The position numbers and the translations under genes are program-made. DNA of 64,000 bases, from assembly GCF_020520425.1 (NCBI RefSeq), contig NC_079488.1, forward strand, positions 89,447,285 through 89,511,284, read 5' to 3'. How positions within the stretch are numbered: the first letter of the stretch is position 1; every line of letters begins with the position of its first letter. The notes under the pieces are model-generated. The model was not told the DNA's origin. It made no database searches and worked only from the letters and a program-made list of their open reading frames with translations. The stretch comes from Spinacia oleracea (Eukaryota; Streptophyta; Magnoliopsida; Caryophyllales; Amaranthaceae). Shown here piece by piece: positions 1 through 13,400 of this stretch.

Positions 1-1430
1 TCCGTTTCCGGCAATATTTCCGATTCTGGTAATATTTCCATTTCCAATAATATTTTCCGATACGTACCATGTTTCCGTTTCCGGCAACATCTACGACTTG
101 GATAATATTCATATTTCCGATACGATCCATATTTCCGTTTCCGGCAATATCATCGTTTCCGGAGTATTCATTTCTTGCCTGTGACGATCTTAGCTCCCAC
201 TGAAACCAAGATCCGTCGGTTCCGAATATTCATAGATGGAGTATTTAATGCCATTAAATACTTGATCCGTTTACGTACTATTTGTGTGACCCTACGGGTT
301 CAGTCAAGAGTAAGCTGTGGATTAATATCATTAATTCCACTTGAACTGAAGCGGCCTCTAGCTAGGCATTCAGCTCACTTGATCTCACTGAATTATTAAC
401 TTGTTAATTAATACTGAACCGCATTTATTAGACTTAACATAGAATGCATACTTGGACCAAGGGCATTATTTCCTTCAGCACCTTCCTCCGTAGGTGATTT
501 CCTATTTAGCTCTCCGAGTGGTCTTGTACAACTTTCGGCATCTCATCCCGATTTATGGGAGGACAATCCCAATCTTGTGACCTTGAAGTTAGACTTCGTT
601 TGATAGGTGATTACCTGAGCATTGTCGTTATAGTCTCCTTTTACGGTGTGACGCTTGACAACGTCAAAGTAACCAGTTCTCAAACAAGTATTCTCAAATC
701 ATTCATGTATTGAGGATTAGTGTCTAATAATGTAATGAAATTAACTTATGACAGATTTTCATCTCTTACAGTAAAGTTTCATAGGTATGTTCGATACTAA
801 TCTTGTCAAATAAGTATATATGCAAATGATTGTGACATTTCCATGTCCACATAGTTCAAGAAACATAACTACTAGCCATCTTGCATTCTAGTCGTCTAGC
901 ATTTTCTATTCGTCCACTTTTATAGAAAACTTCCGACCAGGGATCATTTTCAACTTTTGACATTGAAGTTCACTTGATAGACATTTCTTAGTCACAGGAC
1001 TGGTCCTGACAGTATATCTTGAATATATTGTCAAATTGAAAGGACTCATCATTTAATACTAAACCAAGATTGAATGGGATATGAAAATACATTTCATATA
1101 TGCTAAATGTTCAACCCGAATGTTTTACAACCATGAGCCTCTAGCCCATCTTTAAAACAACTAATGGAACTCAAAGCTATGCTTGATTTCCAGTGCCACA
1201 ATGTGAGTGTTGCTTCTCACTTGTTGCATAGGTTTAGTTATCATGCTTTGCCAATCTTAATATCTTTTTCATCGAATGTCTTTCGAGATAAGATGATAAG
1301 ATCTTTTGAGTATGTTTATTTTGTGATCTAGTCTTTCTTGCTTCAATAGTGGTTCTACGCATTTGTAATGAAGAACCATCAAGTCAACAGACATGTAATC
1401 CACCCAAGTTCAGTGAAAAACAATTTAACA
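1..1430 (-). mobile_element. Ty1/copia-like remnant: 3' LTR end plus internal 3' region, truncated by window edge
   Basis: Read on the minus strand, an LTR-like sequence begins TGAAGGAAATAATGCC at about 479 and runs off the left edge. It is preceded by a purine-rich stretch (GGAGGAAGG, about 481-493) that fits a polypurine tract. The LTR part carries repeated short words built on TTTCCGTTTCCGGCAATAT (1-175). The 480-1430 segment has no open frame and fits the untranslated 3' internal region of a copia element. No reverse transcriptase or integrase is visible. The class is inferred from the LTR style and is not proven. Confidence 0.5.
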
Positions 1431-1439
1431 TAAACAACT

Positions 1440-2065
1440 CTGTTCAATTCCTTTAATTCACCAAAAATTGCCTCAAATTCACCAAAAATCGTCTAAATTC
1501 AACTACAATAGCATGAAATGGGCTAATTACACCTTAAATTGCCTACATTCACCTTAAATGGCCTAAATTCACCTTAAATAGCTTTAAATAACCTACATTC
1601 ACCTTAAATGGCATATAATGGCTTCATTTCACCTAAAATAGCCTACATTCACCTTAAATGGCATATAATGGCCTAAATTCACCTAAAATCGCCTTAAATA
1701 GCTTCATTTCACATAAAATAGCCTTAAATAGCTTAAATTCACCTTAAATAGCCTAAATCCACCCAAAATGGCCTTAAATAGCCTACATTCACCTTAATTA
1801 GCCTAAATCCACCAAATACAGCCTAAATACACCTAAAATAGCTTAAATTTACCTAACATAGTCTAGAATAGCTTAAATTCACCTAAAATAGGCTAAAATA
1901 GCTTAAATTCACCTAAAATGGCATATAATGGCCTAAATTCACTTAAAATAGCCTTAAATAGTTTCAATTCACCTAATATAGCCTAAAAAGGCTTAAGTTT
2001 ACCTAAAATAGCTTAAATTCACCTAATATAGCTTAAAAAGGCTTAAATTCACCTAAAATAGCCTA
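1440..2065. repeat. Degenerate minisatellite of about 20-bp units in a PMD-gene intron
   Basis: About 30 imperfect units made of two alternating ~10-bp words, of the type CCTAAATTCA and CCTTAAATGG or CCTAAAATAG, run without interruption. The array stops just before a pyrimidine-rich 3' splice site (ACTTATTGTAG, ending 2090) that precedes the PMD pseudogene exon. It therefore lies in what was an intron of that gene. Confidence 0.8.
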
Positions 2066-2090
2066 AATACTCACTTTTTACTTATTGTAG

Positions 2091-3199
2091 ATGACTTGGC
2101 AGCCATATTCAGAGACGGTACTTGGTTTACTACCCGAGATTTGTAAATGTGATAGAGATATATGGCGCCAGTTGTACCGTTGATTTGCTTTGACATTGTT
2201 GAGTACCACTACCCAAATCGAGTGATGCGTTAGTTTGGATTGGAACAGTCAGTTCCCGTTGCGTGTGACACGAGTGTTGATCTTCATAATGTGGATCGAC
2301 GGCGTAAAAACAAGAAGTTTGAAGAGATGCATCGCAAATATGTAGAGGAGTGGCGTGATCGTGAGAGTCGGATTGTTCAAGGCACCCCTTTTGCCGGTCA
2401 TCGTGAGAGGATGAAGGAGTATATGGATTGGTATTGTAGCATCACCAGACTCCTCATTACTCCTGTTACACGATCACCCCCCACCACTCATTATCAGCCG
2501 TCTTCCTCTGATATTATTTTGGTAAATTAATCCTTGTTCCATTTTCATGTATAAAGTTTATATTCATAACTAATGTTGAAGTCTAATTATTGTTTCACAT
2601 TCTTTTTTGTAGTCACATGCATTTGCTGATCTTGCCTCAAGATGCACTCGAGCTGTGGATTCTGCGCTAGAGCTACCTCCCAGTTTGGCCCTTCCTCTCA
2701 CTCTTGATATGTTACGCAATTTGAGTTCCTCTTGCATTGACACCTTATCAAGAGTGGGGCAAGACCATATCCTTCAACAATATGATTTAGCCTCGTCTCA
2801 GTGTACACCCGACACCTCCTCCACCTCATATGTACGTTTCTCGAGGCCGTGGTTTTCGACCACCACGTGCACACCCTCCACCACTTACTCCTCCTCTACA
2901 CCCTCCAACACCACCTTCTCCACGTCCTCCACCACTTACTCCACTACGCCCTCCACCACTTACTCCTCTACGCCCTCCACCACCACCTTCTCCACGCCCT
3001 CCACCACTTACTCCTCCTCCTCCTCCTGTTCGTACTGCATCTCCGCCAACATCACATTTATTTCATCTCCTCCTTTGCAGCTTCTCACTTACCGGCGACA
3101 AAAGGATTGCTGTGATAGTCATCGTCCCGAGCCAATTGCCGAGGAGGACGAGTCCTCATTTTCATCGTCCGAGCATGCAAAGAAACAACGTAGATCTTA
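2091..3199 (+). pseudogene. Decayed plant mobile domain (PMD/MAIN-like) gene, C-terminal exons
   Basis: The first exon reads MTWQPYSETVLGLLPEI..RDIW, then after a frame change near 2176 LICFDIVEYHYPNRVMR, a TAG stop at 2231-2233, and FGLEQSVPVACDT. This is the C-terminal part of the PMD (aminotransferase-like, phosphatase-7-long-form-like) family found in plant genes and in Mutator and gypsy elements. An intron of about 90 bp (GTAAAT near 2522 to TTTTTTGTAG near 2612) leads to a second exon. That exon has a proline/threonine-rich tail (2830-3040) and a basic end (KKQRRS). At least one frameshift and one nonsense change make it inactive. The tail is open in several frames because of its simple-sequence codons, so the true frame of the last part is uncertain. 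Confidence 0.8.
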
Positions 3200-3555
3200 G
3201 ATTTGAGCTACATTAGAAACTTTTGTGTAATTTTTTGTTCTTTTTGCTAGTATTGGAACTTTTGGTACTTTCAGAAACTCATGTGTCATTATTTGAACGA
3301 TTTTTGGAACGATTGATCGAAATTTTGGAATGATTGGAAATTTTATTTTGGAATTTTTTTGTTTGCACTATTCTATTTTGTTGCCTAAGTGTTATGGTTT
3401 GGTTGGGTGGTATGCTTTGTGGAGGTTGTTGGAGTTGGATTATAGAGGTTGTTGGAGATCTTGGAGTTGTTTGCAGGTTTACTATTTGGCAGGAAGACTT
3501 CAGCCCATTTCCTGGCTGGACACTGGAATCAGAATGGCTTGGTGCATGATACATA

Positions 3556-3689
3556 CTGAACCGCTATCTGAGATAGCGGTTTGGTTTTAAACTAAATCGC
3601 CATCTCAGATTGCGGTTTATGTCATTAAACCGTAATCTGAGATAGCGGTTTAGTTTAAAACCAAACCGCTATATCAGATAGCGGTTCAG
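3556..3689. repeat. 134-bp inverted repeat containing four palindromic words
   Basis: The two halves (about 65 bp each, centre near 3622) are reverse complements with a few mismatches. Each half also holds two self-complementary words of the form CCGCTATCTGAGATAGCGG: 3561-3579, about 3597-3615, about 3630-3648 and 3665-3685. It could fold as one long hairpin or four short ones. It lies about 350 bp downstream of the PMD pseudogene and may belong to the same mobile element. Confidence 0.85.
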
Positions 3690-3919
3690 TGGTGAACCGG
3701 AAAAAAACTTTCTCTCTCCCTTGCTGACGTGGACGGTATGATGGGAATTAACATAGAAAGTAACGTATTTTGGGAATTATTGTATCTTTGTGCAATATTG
3801 ACAGAAATCGCTCATATAAACACATGTTATAAAGCATATAAATACATGTAATACGTAGGTAGTAGGACAAAAAATGTATATTATACGATTAAATTAGTAT
3901 GTTCAAAATTTATTAATTA

Positions 3920-4237
3920 CACCCTCCGTCCCTTAATACTTGCACCGCTTTCCTTTTCGGGCCGTCCCTTAATACTTGCACCGCTTCTATAAATGGAAAT
4001 CTTTTACCAATATTATATTATTTCTCACACTTACCTACTACCCCACCTACACCTGTATTCCCTACAAAAAATCATTTAAAAATCAACACCCCTCACTCAC
4101 CACTCCCCACCCTTTACACATTTCCCACTAACTATATTAAAAAAATACCCCACTATCAACAAACACTCATTAAATTAATAAGTCAATTCAAACTCCGCAC
4201 CGGTCAAACCGGTGCGAGTATTAAGGGACGGAGGGAG
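3920..4237. mobile_element. Stowaway-like MITE
   Basis: The terminal inverted repeats carry the Stowaway core CTCCGTCCCTTAATACTTGC / GGTGCGAGTATTAAGGGACGGAGGGAG, flanked by TA duplications (3918-3919 and 4238-4239). An internal partial copy of the left TIR (about 3960-3985) suggests a local duplication. It sits about 240 bp upstream of the start codon of gene 1. Confidence 0.9.
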
Positions 4238-4474
4238 TACTGATTATGTAATAATCGGTGCGTGCAGTGCACACCACTTAATCCACTAGTATGATACTCT
4301 TCCTATATTGGAAAGATTTCCTAATAGAGTAATAGTGCATAGACATAAACTTGTGCTTGAGAAATCAAAAGAAAACGAAATCATTTTCCCACGCAATGCC
4401 CATTCAAATTAAATTCTCCAACCCACGGCAACGCCCATTACCCACCGGCCACACTTCGTCCGCCGTGAGAAACC

Positions 4475-7400
4475 ATGAACTCCGACGATCTCTCACTGAT
4501 CGAAATCTCAAGCGTAGAAGATTCTCTTCTTCAACAATTTCCAGTCAACGACTTCACTTTCGCTTTGTCACCTCTCCATCTCCAAATCCCCAAATCTCAT
4601 ACCATTTCTTCTTCTCCTCTCCATCTCTCCTCCACACCCAACAGTTGAGTTTTCGTTCTTAATTACGCCAATTACATTTTTATGTTACAATTAGGTTTAT
4701 GTTTTAATTATTATATCTTCCATTTGTGTGAATTAATATTGATTATGATTGTGATTTCGGGCTGCCATTGATGTATTATACTTTCTACTTATTTTGATGC
4801 TTGATACTATGTACATTGTTTAGAAACTTAGCTCCACTTTAGAAATATGTATGTTTTTGCCTGATTAAAGTGTAATGTTTAGTGTTCTGTGTGTGCCAAG
4901 GGAAATAAAGAGTTCCGGTAACATAGCCTTTTAAGGACGACTTCTTAGGTCAATGTGTTTCGTTCAAACTTGGTTTCGAACCACATTTCTTTTTTGTGCA
5001 TCTAAATTGTTCTGTCCCTTGTATTAATGAGGATGGTTTAGACATCTTTTCAAGGAAATAAAGAACATAGAATTCACTTATCTTGGTGTATATGTAAAAG
5101 AGCCTTGTACATTTTAGATTGATCACATTGACCATTTTGGTTTGGGAAATTCTTCATATTTGCGTTTCTCATGCGCGTAGAAAATTGATACAAAGAATAT
5201 CATATATGAAGTGATTAGATCGGTCACATAAACCATTTCGGTTTTGGAAATTTGTGTTAGTTGTGTATAACATACGCGAGATAGATGATTTAATATTCTC
5301 TTGCTGATCTACATCAGTCTAGTTAGACTTAAATTTCATTTTATAGAAAATGATGTATGCTATTGCTGATAGAATGCATAGTATTCATATTATGAAGTAT
5401 CTTTTGGTAAAGAGTTAATCATTTTATGTTAGTATAATAAGTTTGTCACTATGACGGCTGTGAATGCTTATGAATTGTATGAAAATGAAATCATTAAAAT
5501 TTGAAAGGGTGTGGGTTGATTTATTGAAGACTGATTTAATATGATGTTGCAAGGAGGAATTGGGTTAGATAGAGAAAAGAGAGAGAGGAAGGCTGCAACA
5601 TTCTCATTGCCTTGCAGAATACTATGTGTGCTGCATTTGTATAACTGTCAAATGGAATAAGACAAACTCTCATTATTACACTGATTACTAAATAACAGAA
5701 ACAAAGAGGAATAACAACTCAACATTAATCATCTAAGACAGGAGAAGCAAAAGTATGAAAATGACACTAGTGTCTCTTAATATCCCCTTGAAGCTGAGAG
5801 TGAGGAAATTGAACTCCCAACTTGAGTAGTAGATCATTTTGTTGTTGCACAGGTAGTATCCTTAGAGGGAACGTGTTGAGGGATTAGAGTTTCAGATTTT
5901 ACCATGTCTCGAACGTAGTGACAATCTCTCTCAACATGAGGACGAGATTTGTTGCAATGGCTAAGGCAACTTGTTTATCACATTTCAGTAGCATTGGAGT
6001 TGGGTGAGCTATACCCATGTGTCTTTGAGAAGAGTGTGCAACCATGTCACTTCACAAGCAGTCAAGGCTATTTCCCTGTATTCTGCTTCAGTAGAGCTTC
6101 TATCAAAAACTGATTGTTTCTTGGCTTTCCAGGATATAAGCGAGTCACCTAAGAGAATACAGTACCCTGCAGTTGACCTTCTAGTTCTAGGACTTTTTAG
6201 GTGAGTTTTTGAGGAGGAAGCCAAGAGAATACCATAGATAAATGTGCTAGCCAGACATCTTAGTAGTCTCATAGCTGCTTACATATGAGCAGTGGTAGGA
6301 CAGTGCATGAATTGGTTTAGCAATTGGACTGAAAAAGAAATATCATGCCTTGTGATTGTGAGATATATGAGTTTGCCTAGAAATTGCTGATAAAGAACGA
6401 GATTTGGCAAAAGATCACTTTTATCAAGTGCAAGCTTGATGTGGGTGTCCATTGGCAACTTCAGGGGTTTCACATCAAGCATGCCATAGTCTTTCAGGAG
6501 ATCAATGGTGTATTTCCTTTGTGAAACAAATATTCCATCAAACTTTTTGTCGATTTCAAGACCTAGAAAGTACCTTAGAGGACCTAGGTCTTTCATCTTG
6601 AATTGAGAGGATAACAACTGATTCAATTTCTTGATTTCCATGTCACATGTGCCTATTCCGTAATCTATTCCATATTGTTGGTCACAACCTAGAACTACCA
6701 CTCAGGCCATATGTCTCTCAATGTCTGCTTTGTCTTGTAAATCCACTTGTCTTTCTTTTGTTTAGGAACAACATAATATTTTATCCAACTAGGTGGGTTG
6801 GATGGTCTGGAGTTGTGTCCCATTGTTGTTGTTTGGATGTGTGAAAGGTAGAATCAAGTAAAGGGATAGGATGAGAAGTAAGAATAGGATCAGTTGTATT
6901 TTGTGTGGCATTGGTCATGATAGGCTCTATTTCAGTTTCGGGATCAAAGAGATCATCAAAGGAGAAAGGAGATGGATTTTTTGTGTTAGGAAGGGAAATA
7001 GGTAAAGGGTGCATGTAGTGTTTTATATGCCGCATTTGAAAGAGGAATATGCTTTCATGAAAGACAACATGTCTAGATACAAAGTGTCATATCTATTAGT
7101 TTAGGAGCCTGTATCCTTTATGAGTTGCATGATATCCCACGAACACACAGGGGACTCCTCTAAGTTTAAACTTCTGATGATGCAGGATAGGATTGGTAGC
7201 AAAAGCAAGACAACCAAAGACCTTCAAATGCCTATATTCAGGAACTGATTTAAATAACTTTCAAAAGGAGTTTTGTTGTTTAAAAAAGGAGAGGGAAGCC
7301 TATTAATAATGTGTACAACAATCATGACACACACCCCAATATTTCAACCAATCCAGCCTGAAATCTCAAAGCCCTTGCATTCTTTAGGATGTGTCTGTGT

Positions 7401-10400
7401 TTCTTTTCCACTCTTGCATTGTGGTCGGTCAACACAAGAAGTCTAATGTATGATTGCCAGTTTAACGAAGAATTGTTGTCAATATCCATCATGAAATTCT
7501 AAAGCATTTTCTGACCTTAGGAACTTTATTTTACTGCTGAAATGCTGAAATGAGTCTGAGCATAGTTGTAGAAAGTTTCCAAGGTTTTCAATGATTCTGA
7601 TTTCTGTTGTAACAAGTAAATCTATGTGCTTCTTGAGTAGTCATCTACAATTGTGAGAAAATACCTGTAGTTTCCCCTTGTATATTCTCTAAATGGTCCC
7701 CAGATATCCATTTGTATGAGTCAAAAGGAGTGGAAGCATGAGATTCGTTGATAGTGTAAGGAAGCTTGGTTTGTTTTGCTAGAGACAGGTCACCCCATGA
7801 AATTGAAACACGACCGTTATGTTGTCACAGATATTGGATTTGTGGTTCCGCAAAACTCCGTTACATTACGGTGGGATAATAATCATACCTTTCTCCCCGC
7901 GTCATCCATTACGTTACGGTAACTCGCCGCTTTATAATGTTTTTTCCCTGTAACACCGTTTTTTTGTACAAATTGGCCAAATATATTTTAGTAATTAATA
8001 TGTGTTAACACGATGTTTTGAGTGATTATGTTCACAAAATATGTTACCCACTCATATTGTGATAGGTTTGGTTATATTGTGTTGAAAGTATATTTTTTGA
8101 AACTTATAAGTATTAGCAGGCTTAAACAACATGTTAATGTGATTTTTTAGACAAAATTCACACCGCGTTAGCAGCGATCCGTTCTATTTATCCGTTACAA
8201 GCAGTTTCCGCGCCGACGCTACCGTTTCCGAGATCGCGACAACATCCGCGACTTTTTTCTTTGGGTCACACACTCTTGACTAGACCTGTCAAAAATCAAC
8301 CCGACCCGAAAACCGACCCGAATCCGACCCGAAAATACTGGGTCCTGAACAAGATTTTGTGACCCGTAACCCGATTTTATCCGAACCCGAGCAACCCGAA
8401 AAGTAATGGGTCAAAACCCGACCGAACCCGTTTTGGACCCGACCGATTGAAAATCGTTGTATTTATAGTAATAAATGCGATTATGAGAAAATTTAAGCAT
8501 AATAAACACGCTGTTTTTACTATTATTGTGTGTAATATGATTTTAATTTGAATTATACGCCATTTTATGGTTGAATTTGACTAAATATAAACTTGTGTAG
8601 GAAAATTTGTTAATTTGTGCCCATATTTTGTATATTTATCACCTAAATTAATGAAAATATAATGCGCGTTTTAAAATCTCTCAACCCGTTGGGTCGACCC
8701 GAACCCGAAAGTTCTGGGTCTTGAACAAGCATTTGTAAACCCGAACCCGAAAGTGACCGACCCGATCTAACCCGAACCCGGAAATAATTTTTTACAACTC
8801 GACCCGACCGACCCGTTTGACAGGTCTACTCTTGACTGTTATCTGTAATGGACTTTCTCACGCATTCTATTTGTTTGAGTTTTCCTAGGGAAGCATGTCC
8901 TAGTCTATGATGCCAAATGGCAAATGGTAAAGCTTTTGAGGTTTTAGATTTACTTTCTGCAGCCAGACAAGTGAAAGAAGTGGAACTAGGTTCAGAGGAG
9001 ATAGAGATAGAAGAATGGTTTGCAGTTGGTGAAGAAATGGATGCCATGTCTTCAAATGGCACATTGATCAAGTAGTAGAGCCCATTCTTGGCCTTTCCTA
9101 CTCCCTTGATCATTCTGGTTATAGAGTCCCTGATGAGAAAGTAATTAGAATTGAATTACACTTCACATTTGGTATCCTTAACCAGTTTATTAATTGACAA
9201 CAAATTATGCCTGAATTTGGCACATAGAGCACATCGGAGAGAGATAAGGAATTGTGAAGATTCACATATCCCACATGAAAAGTGACAGTTGTGGCTCCCA
9301 TAGGGAGATTGATTTTTGAGATTAGATGGAGTAGGAGTTGCTTTTGAGAGGTTTTGGAGATATGCTGTCATGTGATCAGATGCTCCAGAGTCAAGAATCC
9401 GTTCACCCGTTACACTAGTAGCATTACAACATGTAACCATGCCTGAGAAACTCTTATCTATTTGAGAGGTAGGAGGTAAGATTTTCAAAAACTGTCCAAA
9501 CAGTTGAGTACTTAGAGATGAACTTCCACTAGTCCAAGAGGGTTGAGCTACAACAGCCATTCTAGGTGTGCTGTTGTATTTTGGTTTTGTGGTGTTCCTC
9601 TTTGGGTCCATCTTGCTTAGGAAAATTTCTGGAGGTTTGTGTCTCGAGTGCCGCATAGGGTATGCTACCACAGTCCTACATCTACTCTGGGTATGAGTCC
9701 CTTCATGCCGCAAGCAGAACACTACATGTTTTAATCACTGTTGCCTGTATTCTTACTATACATTGCAGTCAGATCATGGTCTTGCCTAGGTGAAAGAAAG
9801 ACTTCTCTTTGACTTTTCTCTTGCTGCAACATCGAGAAAGCTGACTCGATTGTTGGCAGAGGTGTCAACATCATCAGTTGGCTCCTTTGAGGACCAAAAC
9901 AGTCATCTAGACCATTCAAGATTTGTGACAGTCTATGTTCCTCTTGATACTTTGAAGTTGTTGTATTCAGAAAACTTATAACCTCAGCATTAGATTCAGT
10001 CAGTAGGTAACACATTCATTGCATCCAAGTCTTCCCACAAACTTTGCATTTCAGTACAATAAACATTAATAGGAGCATTATTCTGTTTAAGGTTATACAG
10101 ATCCCTATTAAGCTTGTATTTCCTAGAACTTATCAGACATAGAAAGACGTTTTTCCAACTGCACCCATGTTTCTCTAGTTTTGTTTATGTATAAACAGAG
10201 TTTTTAATAGTATCGGGATAAGCTAGCATGAATCCAAGAAATTACCATAGAGTTGCATGTATCCCACTGTTCGGTTTTTTATGCATCTTCAGTGTATGAA
10301 CTCCTCAGAACTGTTCCTAGTACAAAGCCAATATTTCTCTTGATGTAAAGGGCTATCTCCATAGACCTTCTCCAAGATCTATAATCCGCAGCTCAAGTCA

Positions 10401-13400
10401 ACTTATCAACTGTAATGGAATAAGATCCATCAGAAGGGTGCAAATACAGTGGGCTTGCTGTATTAGCTGCCATGTTTGCAATAACTTTCTGAATGTAAGG
10501 ATATGAGTTTGAGGGTTTAAAAAATATCTGGAAACAGGATTGAAAGATGATATCTTTACTGATTCAAAGAAGTTTATAGATATCTTTCTAGATATCAACA
10601 AATTTGTTGTTTTGTGTGTGTGTGTTAGAAATGCTGTTTGTGTTTTTGAGTAAAAATGTGTAATCAACCTCGATGTTGCAACGGTGGCTCTGATACCATG
10701 AAGACTGATATAATATGATGTTGCAAGGAGGGATTAGGTTAGGCAGAGAAAAGAGAGAGAGGAAGATTGCAGCATTCTCATTACCTTGCACAATACTATG
10801 TGTGATGCATTTATACAACTGTCACATGGAATAGACAAACTCTCATTATTACACTGATTACTAAATAACGGAAGGAAATAAAGAGGAGTAACAGCTCAGC
10901 ATTAATCATCTAGGACAGCAGAAGCAGCAGTATGAAAAAGACAGTAGTGTCCCTTAATATTTATATATTCGCCTCATTGTATCTTAATTGCAGGAGCTAT
11001 TAGTAACACAGGAATTCAGGTACATGGGAGCGTTTCAACTTACAGCAGGACAGAAAATTTCAGTAACAATGACAGCAAGTTAGGAGTGCCTAATCTTAGT
11101 GTTGAAACACAAAAAATGAAGAGGAGCAAAAAGGTTGGGGGATACAATTTGAGGAAAAGCTTGGCTTGGGACAGGGCTTTTTTCACCGAAGAAGGTAATC
11201 TTTGGATTTGCCTTGAAGGTTGTTTGTTTTTAGTACCTTTAGAAGAGAGTAATGTTGGGCAATTGAATTGATCTGGCTTTCTTTCAGGTGTCCTTGATGA
11301 TACAGAGCTATCTTTGATTGGCGGAACCATAGGTGACAGAGATGGTCTTTCTGTCATAGATGAACAAGGAAGAGACTCATTGCCTGTGAACTCTGGTTCA
11401 GCTAATCTAGAAACTATTGAAGAAAATCTGTTCAAAGAATTGCCATCTGGTTACCCCAATAAAAGAAATGCTACCTGTAAGTCAAGTATGAAACGGGATT
11501 CCATAAGTGGCGGTTGTCTAGCTCCAGTCTCCAAAGTCAGTCTCTAATCTTCCATTCTTCCGCATTATTTTTTATCTACTTATGCTAGATTGCATCCTAA
11601 CGCAGTTTTTTTTATTTTTTATTGTGTTATCTACAGTCCGCACGAAAGGTTCCCCCTTCTGCCCACGGTCTTAAGAAGGCTGTATGTAAAGGAGAAGTTT
11701 GTTCTTCTCCAGTGGCTTCTGTTTCATATCCTTGTTTTGTTATGAGAGCCAATGTTTGTATTATTTCGTATGTTACACTGGTTACAGGTGTGAGGATAGT
11801 AGTCCTTAACTAATTTATTACTCAGAAGAGGCTTTCAATAACAGGAACTAAACAAATTTCAACAAGAAACTCAAAAATCCCTAAAGTTCCGGTTTCAAAT
11901 AAGAACCCCTCTGTGCCTTCTGTTACAACTATGCATGGTGCAAGTGCAGCTAGTGGACAGAGATTTAAGGGTACTGGGATTCCTCAACCAGGTTTATTAA
12001 CTTTCACTCTGCACATTTAGTTTTGTCATAGTACTTGTTTTTGAATTCTATCTCTACATCTGCGTGAAGGACTGAATTTTTCAGTTTTGTTTAAGCTACA
12101 ACAGGCCACCGTTTTCGTTTTGTTCATTTTGATAATTTATACTTCAAATTCTACAAAATTTTAACAGTCTCTCTTCTCATTCGTCAGCACGAAAAAGCCT
12201 AAGCTCAAAATTATCATCAAAAACCAATCATGCTTCCGATGCTGCAAAACCAAGGGTTGAGTCAGTACCTAAATCTAACAAGTCTTCTACTGATTTGGGA
12301 AACGTGGTGAGAATCTGATGTGTAATAGTTTTGTACAGATAACTTTTTGGGTAGTACTGATATTCATAAATTATCAGATTGACAATTAATAATTGAGCAC
12401 ATTTCTTCTTAATAGGCTAACTCAGCTTTGCAGAGGCATTCACTGATGAGCCACAGAGATCTAAACACCACCAAAGGGAGCAAATTTTCAGAAAACAGTT
12501 CAAGTCAGGGTCGTTTGAGTGATGGGGCAGATGTCATGTCCATTAATGAGACACGCAGCACTAAAGCCTTATCCCATGTTCACTTTGATAATGCTGGTCT
12601 TAACAGGAATATTGTTCAAGGTCAAGGATTAAAACTATCAGGTTTACGGATGCCGTCACCATCCTTTAGATTCTTTAGTGAGGTATGAGAAAGGTTCCTA
12701 GAATGCATTTTCTGTTTAAGGTAGACTTTTACAAAAAAAAAAAAAAAAAAAAGTGCTCCCGAATCTTCATGCAACTGACTTTGCAATAAATCCAATGCAG
12801 ACCAAGACACCTGTTTCAAATACTGTATCACAGGTTACTTGTATGCAACCTGACCTCCTCAAGCCTAGTATCTCAACTTCAAGGAATTCTGAAGTTGCAG
12901 ATCATAACCAGGATTTAAAGCCTATACAACTATTACATGGGGCCCTAAATGTCGATGTAAAGGGACACAAAGGGTTGTGCTCACAGAAGACAGAGGAATG
13001 CTCAACCTCATCAAGTGTTACCCCTAAAGTACATTCGAACAAGATACAAGAAAAATGCAATCAGCAGGCATTTGAAGTCCGAGTTCCAGTAGAAGACATG
13101 AATCCTGAAGCAACAAAGAACACAAAATTTAGACATGATAATCTTGATAGATTTGAAAATCAATCTCAAGATCAGGTCCCAGTTTCTTTGAAGGTTGAAG
13201 AAAAGGATTGTAAGGATAACAAATTAATATGCTCTGATGTAGAACTTGAGGAACCTAGCTACAAAGCCAGTATTCTCTTCCCAGAATACATAACTGCTAA
13301 ACGAAGTATGTTGGATGAATCCTGTGAGTCAAATGCAGAAGTTCAATCAGAACATTTTGAAGAGGTGGAATATAACTTAACAGTCATGAATAATGATGCT

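Larger units (their letters stand above)
5525..10959 (-). mobile_element. Ty1/copia LTR retrotransposon, full-length outline, decayed, in gene 1 intron 1
   Basis: The LTRs at 5525-5782 and 10699-10959 are flanked by the 5-bp duplication TTTAT (5520-5524 and 10960-10964). A primer binding site complementary to initiator tRNA-Met (GCTCTGATACCA on the plus strand, 10687-10698) abuts the right LTR, so the element runs on the minus strand, antisense to gene 1. The left LTR is preceded (minus strand) by a polypurine tract ending CTTCAAGGGG. Domain order gag, protease, integrase, RT, RNase H is copia. Many stops, a deletion in RT, and two nested elements (about 7800-8262 and 8281-8828) show it is old and inactive. 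The LTRs differ at many positions, which agrees with age. Confidence 0.95.

Noticed and set aside
1440-2065. CRISPR-like array
   Set aside because: Units are contiguous and degenerate with no unique spacers, and the genome is a plant. It is a minisatellite.
2801-3216. Overlapping proline-, histidine- or threonine-rich open frames
   Set aside because: They come from one simple CTCCACCA-type codon repeat read in three frames. Only the PMD tail is meaningful.
12753-12800. Upstream extension of exon 8 of gene 1 from a poly-A tract
   Set aside because: The phase from exon 7 would hit a stop. The acceptor CCAATGCAG at 12800 gives a clean phase-0 join.
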